Positions 7,371 through 15,818 of a DNA stretch of 22,716 nucleotides are shown here, piece by piece. Below the pieces are notes generated by a model. The model saw only the letters and a program-made list of their open reading frames with translations. It did no database searches and had not been told where the DNA came from. Within the stretch, counting starts at the first letter, position 1. Every line of letters begins with the position of its first letter. The DNA comes from Patescibacteria group bacterium (GTDB lineage: Bacteria; Patescibacteriota; Saccharimonadia; CAILAD01; BJGX01), in contig JAUPVL010000049.1 of the NCBI GenBank assembly GCA_030917065.1, positions 1-22,716 on the forward strand, in the 5' to 3' direction. The translations under genes and the position numbers were made by a program.

Positions 7371-7865
7371 ATGAGTCAAGTAAAAATCAGAAAAATACCA
7401 GTGCGACACGTAAGTAATCTACATAAGCTCTTCTCGGATGCCTTAGTGACAGATTTCAATTACTTTTCTAGTGGCTATAGGCAACAAGTGCTAGATAGTA
7501 ATAATTTATTCAAGATGTATGCGGGCGCGCTCAATCCGTCACGTCTGTATATTGGGCTCTACTACGACAATAAGTTGGCTGGCTATAGTCTTAGCAGTAT
7601 CCAGTCGCAAAACAAAAACTCACTCAACAAAAAAGGATTCTTGTACTGGCTATTTGTACACCCTGATATCCGCGAAAAGAAGCTTGGAAAAAAACTTCTC
7701 ATGCACACTGAAGAAAATTTGAAAAAAAGAGGAGTAGATACTATTTCTCTAGTCACGCACAACCAGCAAAAGTTCTATGAGCACCAAGACTATGTCTTGG
7801 ATAAAATCTTGCCAGAACTAGTTGCTGATGTAGATATGTATATGATGAATAAGAGTCTGGTGTAG
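7371..7865 (+). CDS. GNAT-family N-acetyltransferase
   Basis: A 164-aa single-domain acetyl-CoA-dependent transferase by family. Motif A is seen at 97-110 as HPDIREKKLGKKLL, matching R-x-x-x-x-G-K/A for pyrophosphate binding, preceded by the beta strand FLYWLFV; the segment ISLVTHNQQKFYEHQDYV matches the late beta-strand/helix with the usual Asn and Tyr. The acceptor is unknown. Lies 22 bp after trxB and 1 bp before the lipase-like gene, so almost certainly co-transcribed. Confidence 0.85.
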   Translation: MSQVKIRKIPVRHVSNLHKLFSDALVTDFNYFSSGYRQQVLDSNNLFKMYAGALNPSRLYIGLYYDNKLAGYSLSSIQSQNKNSLNKKGFLYWLFVHPDIREKKLGKKLLMHTEENLKKRGVDTISLVTHNQQKFYEHQDYVLDKILPELVADVDMYMMNKSLV

Positions 7866-7866
7866 T

Positions 7867-9369
7867 ATGAGAAAAGTAAACAAATCACACCGAAAACCTG
7901 TTGTAAGAAAATCTGAAGTCAAAAGATCTCATCAGATTATTGAACCCATGCAAAGTACCGACACTCATGAGATAATAAATAATGAAGATATGGAAAAGCC
8001 CAAAAAGCATCGAACTTGGTTAGTTGTAATAGTAATTTTGATATTTATTGTCGCTATGGCGGCACTGTCGTTTTTTGTATGGAAAAAATATTTCGACAAT
8101 TCCAACAAAGCCGTATCCCCAGTGAAGCAGGTGGAGTTGACCAAGCCACCAGAGATACAAACCGGTAAGATTATCTCTACTGAACCGGTTCAGTCTTTTA
8201 CTGCTGCCCAGACTCTAGCACAAATCAAACAAACCAACAAAGCGTTCAATTTACCTGTTAATTTTGGTTATAAAAAACAAACTATACGATTCAATACATC
8301 TGATGGCACTTCAAATGAAGTCTTGGTATATGCAAAAGTTTATGTCCCAGACAATGCTGTCGCGCAAAAGACACCAGTAATGTCTTTTGCGACGGGCACT
8401 ACCGGGATTGGTGATATTTGCGCTAGTAGTATCGAACAACCGACCAAGCGCAATTGGGCCAATTATGATTCACAATTGGCAGCCTACGTAAGCCAAGGCT
8501 ATATAGTGGTGGTCACCGACTATGAGGGCATGCGTGATGATTCTAGGATGCATCATTATATGGTAGGTGAGCTAGAGGGCAAGGCGGTGCTCGACTCTAT
8601 TCAGGCACTCAATAACCTAGATATCACTAAGAGCAATGTAGATAAAAACGCAGTTTTTGTAGCGGGTTACAGTCAAGGAGGGCATGCAGCTTACTGGGCA
8701 GACGCATTGGCTGCCAAATACGCACCAAATATCAAGATAGCCGGTGCAGTTGGATTTGGTCCTGTGACTAGCGTGAGCGAGACATTGACTAGCGCTATTA
8801 CCAATGGTGCTAATATCAATTGGTTCGGCCCATTTGTTATTAGTAGTTATCAAGATTGGTATAAGCGCAAGTACCCTGTTGATCGTATATTACTACCAAA
8901 ATGGATTAACAATCTCAATACTGATGTGGCCAATGTATGTATAGACAATGTTAATCAGTTTTATCCTAGCAACATAGGAGCCAATAGATCATCTGCACTG
9001 TATACGACAGAGTTTATCAATGCCGCTAAAACAGGAAATATTGCCAACAATTCTATATATGCACAATTTGCCTCAGACATGGACTCCAATCTGATCGGTT
9101 CGGTCAAGACCGATACTCCTAAGCTTATCAATCACGGAGCTTATGACAATGTTGTCTTACCTACTCAGAGCAAATCTGCTTATAGTAGGCTATGTAGCTC
9201 TGGCAACAAAACTACCCTCAAGGAGTATACGACTAGTCCATTTGCAGTTCAGACCTACAATCCAAAAGGACTAGTAGATCACTATCAGACTATGAATGCT
9301 AGCCTCAACGATACTATAACTTGGTTCAATGAAATAAGAACAGGGACGAACAAACCAGGTTGTAACTAG
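7867..9369 (+). CDS. membrane-anchored secretory-lipase-like alpha/beta hydrolase
   Basis: A 500-aa protein with a basic cytoplasmic N-terminus, one transmembrane helix at about 51-72 (WLVVIVILIFIVAMAALSFF) and a large extracytoplasmic hydrolase domain from about 110. It resembles the secretory lipase (LIP) family: an oxyanion-side FATGTTG at 174-180, nucleophile elbow GYSQGG at 267-272 (S269), acid D427 in GAYDNVV and H472 in LVDHYQ. Four Cys residues in the outer domain could form disulfides. By family it would cleave ester bonds of lipids; the substrate is unknown, and fatty-acid scavenging from host or environment is inference. Its anchoring differs from the freely secreted members. Last gene of the trxB operon, convergent with rplU. 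Confidence 0.82.
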   Translation: MRKVNKSHRKPVVRKSEVKRSHQIIEPMQSTDTHEIINNEDMEKPKKHRTWLVVIVILIFIVAMAALSFFVWKKYFDNSNKAVSPVKQVELTKPPEIQTGKIISTEPVQSFTAAQTLAQIKQTNKAFNLPVNFGYKKQTIRFNTSDGTSNEVLVYAKVYVPDNAVAQKTPVMSFATGTTGIGDICASSIEQPTKRNWANYDSQLAAYVSQGYIVVVTDYEGMRDDSRMHHYMVGELEGKAVLDSIQALNNLDITKSNVDKNAVFVAGYSQGGHAAYWADALAAKYAPNIKIAGAVGFGPVTSVSETLTSAITNGANINWFGPFVISSYQDWYKRKYPVDRILLPKWINNLNTDVANVCIDNVNQFYPSNIGANRSSALYTTEFINAAKTGNIANNSIYAQFASDMDSNLIGSVKTDTPKLINHGAYDNVVLPTQSKSAYSRLCSSGNKTTLKEYTTSPFAVQTYNPKGLVDHYQTMNASLNDTITWFNEIRTGTNKPGCN

Positions 9370-9377
9370 TAACTATT

Positions 9378-9686
9378 TTAGGCTTTGATATCGGTAATAG
9401 TTATTTGTGAATACTTCTGACGATGACCTGTTTTGGTTGATTGTCTTTTTTTAGGTTTGTAGTGCAATATTTTGAGTTTTTCACCCTTGACAATATCTGG
9501 ATTGATATCTGCCTTGACGATAGCACTTTCTATGACAGGTTTGCCTACCTTGACGTTATCACCATCGATTATAAGTAGTGGCTTGAACTCTATCTTGTTT
9601 TTGTCGCTATGCAAAAGCTCGACCTCTAGGGTTTGACCTACAGAGACTATATATTGTTTTGATCCGGTTTCTATTACTGCTTGCAT
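9378..9686 (-). CDS. rplU: 50S ribosomal protein L21
   Basis: Ribosomal protein of the large subunit, 102 aa as usual. It starts MQAVIETGSKQYIVSVGQ and ends in the signature HYKPKKRQSTKTGHRQKYSQ, which contacts 23S rRNA. The in-frame ATG 72 nt upstream is rejected because it lies beyond the promoter and adds residues absent from L21. The normal partner rpmA (L27) is not adjacent. Faces parA divergently and the hydrolase gene convergently with an 8-bp gap. Confidence 0.95.
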   Translation of the reverse strand: MQAVIETGSKQYIVSVGQTLEVELLHSDKNKIEFKPLLIIDGDNVKVGKPVIESAIVKADINPDIVKGEKLKILHYKPKKRQSTKTGHRQKYSQITITDIKA

Positions 9687-9693
9687 AAATATT

Positions 9694-9722
9694 ATTTTAG
9701 TTGGATTAGGGTATTGTACCAA
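9694..9722 (-). promoter_or_regulatory. rplU promoter, leaderless
   Basis: Minus-strand TTGGTA (9722-9717), exactly 17 nt, then TAAAAT (9699-9694), then 7 nt to the ATG at 9686. The predicted transcript starts at the A of ATG. Confidence 0.65.
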
Positions 9723-9809
9723 ATATTTTGGTGTTTGTAAATAATTAATTGCTAGCATTGATTGGTGGCATGCAACAGCCCAAATACCTACCGTGTATGT
9801 CCTTGGTTA

Positions 9810-9818
9810 TGATATACT
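9810..9818 (+). promoter_or_regulatory. parAB extended -10
   Basis: TGaTATACT at 9810-9818; start expected near 9825, giving a short leader that contains GGAGGG at 9835-9840, 3 nt before the GTG start. Confidence 0.5.
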
Positions 9819-9843
9819 TATATCTATAAAACACGGAGGGTGA

Positions 9844-10608
9844 GTGAGCAGTATTATCGCTGTTGCAAATCAAAAAGGAGGAGTTGGCAAGACTACAACC
9901 GCAATAAATATTGCGGCTTATTTGGCTAAACTTGGCAGATCCGTACTGCTTGTAGATCTAGACCCACAAGCCAACAGTACCTCTGGAGTGGGTGTACAGA
10001 AGAGCGCCCTGTCGCATAGCCTGTATGATGTGTTGCGCGGGCAATTGAGCGCTCAAGAGTGTGTCATCAAGTCAGCATACAGCAATCTAGATATATTGCC
10101 TTCTAGTGGAGACATGGCTGCATCAGAACTAGAACTGAGCGGCAGAACAAGACGGGAATTTGTACTCAAAACAGCACTTGAGGGACTAGACTATCAGTAC
10201 GTAATCATAGATTGTCCTCCATCATTAGGACTGCTTACGATCAATGGACTAGTAGCGGCCAATTTACTACTAATACCCGCACAGGCTGAGTATTATGCAC
10301 TAGAAGGTCTTGGGCAGTTGCTCAATACAGTCAAAAGAGTCAGAGCAGCGCTGAATCCAAACCTGAGACTACTAGGCGTGATAGTAACTATGTACGATGG
10401 CAGGACTAGCCTATCGGGCGCTGTTATAAAAGAACTGCAAAAGCATTTTGGCAAGTTACTATTTGACACCACAGTACCGCGCAATATACGATTAGCAGAA
10501 GCACCATCGCATGGGAAACCTATTTTGGCCTATGATAGATTTTGCAGAGGAGCATTTGCTTATAAAAAGCTTGCAAAGGAGGTAATAAAACGTGTCGAAC
10601 AACAATAA
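9844..10608 (+). CDS. parA: chromosome-partitioning ATPase ParA/Soj
   Basis: A 254-aa ParA-type ATPase that works with ParB in origin segregation. Deviant Walker A KGGVGKTTT at 11-19 with signature lysine K11; A-prime region LLVDLDPQANSTSG around 35-48; Walker B IIDCPPSLG around 122-130. No N-terminal helix-turn-helix, so it is the chromosomal Soj type, not the plasmid type Ia. GTG start with GGAGGG upstream. Its 3' end overlaps parB by 17 bp, and the parB Shine-Dalgarno lies inside it. Confidence 0.94.
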   Translation: MSSIIAVANQKGGVGKTTTAINIAAYLAKLGRSVLLVDLDPQANSTSGVGVQKSALSHSLYDVLRGQLSAQECVIKSAYSNLDILPSSGDMAASELELSGRTRREFVLKTALEGLDYQYVIIDCPPSLGLLTINGLVAANLLLIPAQAEYYALEGLGQLLNTVKRVRAALNPNLRLLGVIVTMYDGRTSLSGAVIKELQKHFGKLLFDTTVPRNIRLAEAPSHGKPILAYDRFCRGAFAYKKLAKEVIKRVEQQ

Positions 10609-11503
10609 TAGACTTGGCAAGGGACTGGATTCACTGATTCCCGAGCAGATTGATTCTCTGGACGAGTTTGCCGGCGAAAGCCTCCCGCAAGAGGTTATCG
10701 CTAGTGATAAATCGGCTGGCGAGATCCCTATCGACAATATTTCAGTCAATCCATATCAACCACGCACCGATTTTGAAGCTGTAGAGCTTCAACAGCTTGC
10801 AGATAGCATCAAGAAGCACGGCATACTTCAGCCGTTGATTGTTAGCAGTATCAATGACTGGAAGTATCAATTGATAGCGGGTGAGAGAAGGTTGCGAGCC
10901 GCCAAAATAGCAGGTCTGACTAAGGTGCCTGTGATCATACGCTCTTTTACTCAACAGCAACAGCTAGAAGTCGCACTTATTGAAAATATCCAAAGAAAGA
11001 ATCTTAGCCCATTGGAGTTGGCAGTGGCGTATCAGAAGTTGGTAGATCAATTCAATCTCACACACGAGAAAATAGGTGAGTCCGTAGGTAAGGCTACTTC
11101 TACTATTACAAACATATTAAGACTACAGAATCTCACGCGCAAAGCCAAGATTGCTCTCAATGACGGCACAATATCTGAAGGTCATGCTCGAACAATTTTG
11201 TCTCTTACTGATCCTGGGCAACAAGATAAGTTTTTGGACTATATCATCAAACACAACCTCACAGTTCGGCATGCCGAGAATTTGGTACGTGAGTTTAAGG
11301 GTGGAGTAGAGATAAAGCGCAAAAAAGTAGCTGAGGCTGAGGCACCGCAAAAAAAACTTACTCAAGATCTTGGTGAATATCTAGGTACAAAGGTAAATAT
11401 CTACAAAACCGCAAAAGGCGGTAAACTACAAATAGAATACTACTCAGATGAGGAACTAGCTCGTCTGTACTCACAGATAACAGGCAAAGAACCTACCTTC
11501 TAA
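10592..11503 (+). CDS. parB: chromosome-partitioning protein ParB/Spo0J
   Basis: A 303-aa ParB, the CTP-dependent clamp that loads at parS and recruits condensin. The ParB/Srx domain has GILQPLIV (77-84), the CTP-binding GERRLRAA (97-104) and ENIQRKNLSPLE (131-142). A helix-turn-helix follows (THEKIGESVGKATSTITN, about 157-175) for parS recognition, and a C-terminal dimerisation segment ends GKLQIEYYSDEELARLYSQI. GTG start at 10592 preceded by a strong AAAGGAGG, overlapping parA, so translation is coupled. I saw no canonical parS palindrome in the window. Confidence 0.94.
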   Translation: MSNNNNRLGKGLDSLIPEQIDSLDEFAGESLPQEVIASDKSAGEIPIDNISVNPYQPRTDFEAVELQQLADSIKKHGILQPLIVSSINDWKYQLIAGERRLRAAKIAGLTKVPVIIRSFTQQQQLEVALIENIQRKNLSPLELAVAYQKLVDQFNLTHEKIGESVGKATSTITNILRLQNLTRKAKIALNDGTISEGHARTILSLTDPGQQDKFLDYIIKHNLTVRHAENLVREFKGGVEIKRKKVAEAEAPQKKLTQDLGEYLGTKVNIYKTAKGGKLQIEYYSDEELARLYSQITGKEPTF

Positions 11504-11509
11504 GATATA

Positions 11510-12331
11510 TTACTTGCTGTACTCAGGATTTGTGATAAATGTGAGGTCGCTAATTGGTAATAATCTAAGTTTGGCAAAGCCAGTAATGTTTTGTTGCGGT
11601 AGTTGTCCCCATTCTCTACTATCAAAGCTTCCGCCGTCAGATCTGTTGTCTCCCACTACAAACACATTTCCATCCTCGACAACTTCATCGATGTCTCCGA
11701 GGGTTTTATACTGGGGGTCTATATAGTCTTCTTTTAAAACAAGCCCATTGGGATTTTCTTCATTGTATATAGTTATTACACCATCTTTGATGGTGATTCT
11801 CTCACCCGGTAAGGCCAATGCGCGCTTGATAAAGAAAGTCTCGGGTGAGTTGGGGTATCTAAAAACTAGCACATCTCCGCGGTTAATATCGATGTTTTTT
11901 TGACCAAATAGCTTGGTGATGCCAAAAGTAGAAAGTGGAATCTTAGAAATTATCAGATAGTCGTCATTGTGATAATCCGGCTCCATACTACTACCCGATA
12001 CATAGAAAGCTTGAAAGATAAAGTTTTGGATAATCAGAACAATTGCAATGGTGATGCCAGCCCATATCAAGAGCTCCTTAAAAACAGAACGTTTTTTTTC
12101 TGGCTCGTAGTCTTGGGAATCAGTTTCTTCCTGTATGGTAGAAGTGCTCAGATCTTCCATGTCTTTGTTGTACTGATCGGTATCTTGTTGGATATGCTGT
12201 ATGTGTTGTTGTTCTGCCTGAATCTGATCAGTTGACTGGGGCTTGATAGTCTGCCCTGGTTCCAGAGTATTTTCTGGATTGCCATTATCTTCAGGTACGG
12301 CTTGCTGTTTTGGATCTGTGCTGTTTTTCAT
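11510..12331 (-). CDS. lepB: signal peptidase I with long acidic N-terminal extension
   Basis: Membrane endopeptidase that removes signal peptides on the outer face. It has 273 aa from the chosen start. Residues 1-80 are an unusual Gln/Asp/Glu-rich, low-complexity cytoplasmic stretch, then one transmembrane helix (about 84-106). Catalytic Ser S115 in SGSSMEP and Lys K169 in FFIKRALALPGE are present; box E is GDNRSDGGSFDSREWG. ATG 12331 is preferred over the in-frame ATG at 12370 because a TATAAT lies between them. With that start the mRNA is nearly leaderless. Convergent with parB with a 6-bp gap. Confidence 0.93.
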   Translation of the reverse strand: MKNSTDPKQQAVPEDNGNPENTLEPGQTIKPQSTDQIQAEQQHIQHIQQDTDQYNKDMEDLSTSTIQEETDSQDYEPEKKRSVFKELLIWAGITIAIVLIIQNFIFQAFYVSGSSMEPDYHNDDYLIISKIPLSTFGITKLFGQKNIDINRGDVLVFRYPNSPETFFIKRALALPGERITIKDGVITIYNEENPNGLVLKEDYIDPQYKTLGDIDEVVEDGNVFVVGDNRSDGGSFDSREWGQLPQQNITGFAKLRLLPISDLTFITNPEYSK

Positions 12332-12340
12332 CTTTGATTT

Positions 12341-12370
12341 ATTATACTCTGATTGCTGTGACCACCACAA
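12341..12370 (-). promoter_or_regulatory. lepB promoter, near-leaderless
   Basis: Minus-strand TTGTGG (12370-12365), 18-nt spacer, TATAAT (12346-12341), then 9 nt to the ATG at 12331. Predicted leader about 3 nt. Confidence 0.6.
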
Positions 12371-12413
12371 GCAATTATTTAAAACTCAAAGATAAATTCA
12401 ACCTAAAATGCGC

Positions 12414-12468
12414 TATAATAAATAAATGTTCGTGTCTTTATTGTACAAATAATAAATCTCACTACAAT
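12414..12468 (+). promoter_or_regulatory. LCP gene promoter(s), two candidates
   Basis: A perfect TATAAT at 12414-12419 without a clear -35 would give a 57-nt leader lacking a Shine-Dalgarno. A second candidate, TTGTAC (12441-12446), 16 nt, TACAAT (12463-12468), would start about 8 nt before the ATG and fits the short-leader habit of this genome. Confidence 0.45.
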
Positions 12469-12482
12469 CATCCAAATCCTGT

Positions 12483-13841
12483 ATGAATACAACTACATTG
12501 TCTCCAAATAACGACTTGTCACCAATCAAAAAGCCAAAACGTATATGGCTACGAGTTTTGCTGATTGTGATATTTATACTCTTGATAGTTGGGGCATTGG
12601 TCGGTTATAAGATATATAGATCCTATGACAAAGTATTGGTAAAGAATATGGGGTCCTCTGCAGTTGGTCTCAAAAACGATGCTGTTGAACCCGATAAGCT
12701 CAAAGGCGAGGGAGACGGACGCATCAACATCTTGCTGCTTGGAGTAGGTGACTCAGGACATGCAGGTGAACAGTTGAGCGACACTATGATAGTAGCCAGC
12801 TATGATCCTGCAACCAAGGACACTGCTATGCTTAGTATCCCTAGAGATATGTACGTAAAGATTCCAGGATATGGATTGTCAAAGATCAACGGTGCCCATG
12901 CATATGGTGAACAATACCAAGAAGGTAGCGGTCCAGAGCTTGCCAAGAAAACAGTTTCTGAATTTTTAGGGATACCGATACACTATTACTTGAGAACTGA
13001 CTTCTCTGCACTAAAGCAAGCTGTAGATCTGGTAGGCGGGGTAGATGTCCAGGTGGCCCAAAACCTTACCGATGCAGAATATCCCTGCGAAAGAAATGAA
13101 AATATATCTTGTGGATTTAGTATCATGGCTGGACAGCAGCATTTCAACGGTAGTGTAGCTCTAAAGTATGCTAGATGCAGAAAAGGAGACTGTGGGGATG
13201 ATTATGGTAGAGCCCAAAGACAGCAAGATATCTTGGTGGCACTTAGAGAAAAAGCCGATGCTCAAAACATACTCACCAATCCTATTAAGATCAATGAGTT
13301 ACTCAACATAGTTGGCAATAATGTACGCACTGATCTGGCGGCTTGGGAAATAGAGCGACTCAGCAAGATACTCAAAGAAATTGACCCGAATCTTATCAAC
13401 TCCAAGGTGATAGACAACAAAACAACCCAACTTGTTACAGACACAAATATCGGAGGAGCAAGCGTTGTTGTACCTCTTTTGGGTGTTGGAAACTATCGCG
13501 ATATTCAAGCCTATGTAAGAACTATTTTTGCCGACGGATATATCAAGAAAGAGGCTGCAACTATCACTCTACTCAACGGCACCAAATCACCAAACCTTAC
13601 AAATCTAGTATCTACCGAGTTAAAAAGCTATAATTACAATATAGTTACATCTGGACCTGCAGATACAACTACCGTCAAGGCTACGCAAATCATTGACTAC
13701 AGTGGAGGCAAAAAGCCATATACAATTTCGCTATTGGAAAAGAGGCTGGGTGTAAAGGCAACGGTGGCCCAGATAGACCCTAGTACTCCACCACCCACGG
13801 ATATACAGATAATTATAGGAGCAGATTATAAAACTTCGTGA
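12483..13841 (+). CDS. LytR-CpsA-Psr (LCP) family protein with LytR_C domain
   Basis: By family, LCP proteins transfer glycopolymers from lipid carriers to peptidoglycan outside the membrane. Of 452 aa, residues 21-42 form one transmembrane anchor. The LCP domain starts near 75 (INILLLGVGD) with the conserved acidic and Arg residues: SDTMIV, SIPRDMYV, KINGAHAYG and YLRTDF, which bind the pyrophosphate lipid. Cys pairs (YPCERNENISCGF; RCRKGDCGD) may be disulfides. A LytR_C domain (about 360-448, ATITLLNGTKSPN to IQIIIGADY) follows. First gene of an envelope cluster with the membrane protein and HtrA. No Shine-Dalgarno is seen. Confidence 0.92.
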   Translation: MNTTTLSPNNDLSPIKKPKRIWLRVLLIVIFILLIVGALVGYKIYRSYDKVLVKNMGSSAVGLKNDAVEPDKLKGEGDGRINILLLGVGDSGHAGEQLSDTMIVASYDPATKDTAMLSIPRDMYVKIPGYGLSKINGAHAYGEQYQEGSGPELAKKTVSEFLGIPIHYYLRTDFSALKQAVDLVGGVDVQVAQNLTDAEYPCERNENISCGFSIMAGQQHFNGSVALKYARCRKGDCGDDYGRAQRQQDILVALREKADAQNILTNPIKINELLNIVGNNVRTDLAAWEIERLSKILKEIDPNLINSKVIDNKTTQLVTDTNIGGASVVVPLLGVGNYRDIQAYVRTIFADGYIKKEAATITLLNGTKSPNLTNLVSTELKSYNYNIVTSGPADTTTVKATQIIDYSGGKKPYTISLLEKRLGVKATVAQIDPSTPPPTDIQIIIGADYKTS

Positions 13842-14637
13842 TCAACTCAAGAGAATAGAGATTCTAACACACGATCAAAGACTAGGAGTCTTTGGCAGTG
13901 TACTTATTACTATAGCTGCCATTGGGATATTGTATTACACACCTTTTCAGTTTCTAATTATTCCTATTATTATAGTTTTGAATTATTTCTTGCTATCCAG
14001 GATATTGGTCAACAGAAAACAAATGCATATCATCACAAGGCTTATTAGACCGAGTCTTTGGCTTTTGGTTCTTTACGGATATATTTTTACTATCCATATA
14101 TTGTTTTTGATTCCTATAGCTTGGTTTATTGTATTGTGTATCGCCATAGGAGTGGGTTACTATGGCATACTACTGCAGGAATTTACCACCAAACCCAATA
14201 TAATACTCAATAACATATTGCAAATAATACTACTCATATTTGGTGTTAGTTTCGCCAGCTTGATGCTTGCATATTGGCACTGGTCCACTGTAGTAGTAAT
14301 GGTAGGCCTATGGCTTTCGGTGTTGTATTTGGCCATAACGTGGCTTATTAGTTTTACGAACAAGCCTTATATAATTGCATCTATTTGGGCACTTATCGTT
14401 CTAGAGATATTTTGGGTTACTAGCAGATGGATCAATCTCTACCACATCCCTAAGACGTCGTTGCTGTTGAGTCAATCAGCTCTTATAGTAGGCGCATTGG
14501 GCTATGGATTTGGAGGCTTATACTATCATTACAAGAACAAGACACTCAAACTTAGTTTAATTTTTGAATATATTTTGGTCACAGCGGTAGTTTTTATGGC
14601 GTTAATGTTGTTAAGTAAATGGTCAGTAGCTGTTTAG
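13825..14637 (+). CDS. polytopic membrane protein of unknown function, probable non-AUG start
   Basis: I do not recognise this protein. It has about eight hydrophobic segments and no soluble domain. The first usual start codon in frame is TTG at 13930, but the frame is open back to a TAG at 13816-13818 and the stretch before the TTG reads convincingly as protein (LRDQLKRIEILTHDQRLG, then VFGSVLITIAAIG, the first half of a membrane helix). AGGAG at 13817-13821 stands 3 nt before ATT 13825 and 6 nt before ATA 13828, so I place the start at one of these, overlapping the LCP gene end. This gives about 270 aa against 235 from TTG. A sequencing indel or +1 frameshift at the LCP stop are alternatives. 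Confidence 0.65.
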   Translation: MIKLRDQLKRIEILTHDQRLGVFGSVLITIAAIGILYYTPFQFLIIPIIIVLNYFLLSRILVNRKQMHIITRLIRPSLWLLVLYGYIFTIHILFLIPIAWFIVLCIAIGVGYYGILLQEFTTKPNIILNNILQIILLIFGVSFASLMLAYWHWSTVVVMVGLWLSVLYLAITWLISFTNKPYIIASIWALIVLEIFWVTSRWINLYHIPKTSLLLSQSALIVGALGYGFGGLYYHYKNKTLKLSLIFEYILVTAVVFMALMLLSKWSVAV

Positions 14638-14658
14638 CGCTGGATTGCTTTTAGATTT

Positions 14659-15816
14659 ATGAACAAAGAAATAACTCCAAATTCAAACAACAAAAATAAG
14701 CCCGCGGCTATCTTTTCTGTAGTGACAGGCGTGGTGCTGTTATCTATTGTCTTTGGGTTCTTGGGCTCATATATGTTCTCGTGGTGGTCTTCAAGATCTA
14801 CTACTGGCATAGGTACTGCTCAAAGTAGAAACATAGTATTAAATGAGCAGAATGCAACTATAGAGATTGCAAAAAAAGTAGGACCTAGTGTAGTAAGTAT
14901 TACTACCAACGCAACTGGGCAAGACATATTTGGCCGTTCCCAGGATCAGCAAGGAGCTGGTACGGGGATAATCGTATCTAAAGACGGCTTGATATTGACC
15001 AACAAGCATGTCGTAGAAGACGGTAGTTCTTTTGAGATACTGACTTCTGACGGTAAGTCTTTCAAGGACGTAAGTCTTGTAGCAAAAGATCCGGTGAATG
15101 ATATAGCTTTTTTAAAGGTCAGTGGCGTTTCTGATTTTATTCCGGCCGAGATAGGTGATAGCTCCAAGGTACAAGTTGGCTCTTTTGTAGTAGCTATTGG
15201 TAACGCCTTGGGTCAGTTTCAAAATACCGTAACCACAGGCGTTATATCTGGCAAAAGCAGACCGGTGACAGCATCTGACAACTCAGGTACTGAAAGTTTA
15301 CAGAATCTTTTTCAAACCGATGCCGCTATAAACCCAGGAAACTCTGGTGGGCCACTGGTAAACATTGACGGACAGGTAATAGGTATCAATACTGCTGTTG
15401 CCGGGCAAGGGTCACAAAACATTGGCTTTGCAATACCTATCAATGAGGCCATCAAAGATATTGAATCAGTCACCAAGGACGGCAAGATTAGTAGAGCCTA
15501 TATTGGTGTGAGATATGTTGTGTTAAATAGCGAAGCTGCCAAATTGAATAATCTAAGTGTGGATTATGGTGCATATATTACATCTTCTCAAAATGGCGAA
15601 AGTAGCATTATAGAAGGGAGCCCGGCAGATAAAGCTGGGTTGAAAACTGGTGATATTATACTGAAGCTTGATGGTCAAAAGATTGATGCCAACAACAATC
15701 TAACCGCACTAATTGGTCAAAAATCTCCAGGGGACAAAGTCACTCTAGTGGTACTCAGGGATGGCAAAGAACAGAACGTGGAAGTAACTCTTGCAGAAGC
15801 GCCTAGCAATATATGA
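14659..15816 (+). CDS. HtrA/DegP-like serine protease with one PDZ domain
   Basis: A 385-aa membrane-tethered protein-quality-control protease. N-terminal transmembrane helix at about 17-40, then a trypsin-fold domain with the full triad: H117 in TNKHVVED, D148 in VNDIAFLK and S229 in PGNSGGP. One PDZ domain follows (about 280-375: YIGVRYV, SPADKAGLKTGDIILKLDGQ). One PDZ and a membrane anchor match HtrA/DegS-type organisation more than DegP. Starts 21 nt after the membrane-protein stop, with no Shine-Dalgarno or own promoter visible, so it is probably transcribed with LCP and the membrane protein. Ends 2 bp from convergent prmC. Confidence 0.93.
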   Translation: MNKEITPNSNNKNKPAAIFSVVTGVVLLSIVFGFLGSYMFSWWSSRSTTGIGTAQSRNIVLNEQNATIEIAKKVGPSVVSITTNATGQDIFGRSQDQQGAGTGIIVSKDGLILTNKHVVEDGSSFEILTSDGKSFKDVSLVAKDPVNDIAFLKVSGVSDFIPAEIGDSSKVQVGSFVVAIGNALGQFQNTVTTGVISGKSRPVTASDNSGTESLQNLFQTDAAINPGNSGGPLVNIDGQVIGINTAVAGQGSQNIGFAIPINEAIKDIESVTKDGKISRAYIGVRYVVLNSEAAKLNNLSVDYGAYITSSQNGESSIIEGSPADKAGLKTGDIILKLDGQKIDANNNLTALIGQKSPGDKVTLVVLRDGKEQNVEVTLAEAPSNI

Positions 15817-15818
15817 GT

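Noticed and set aside
9687..9758. Longer L21 start
   Set aside because: The added 24 residues span the promoter and are not part of L21, which begins at MQAVIETG.
9760..11503. parS site near parAB
   Set aside because: No palindrome close to the usual TGTTTCACGTGAAACA was seen here or elsewhere in the window.
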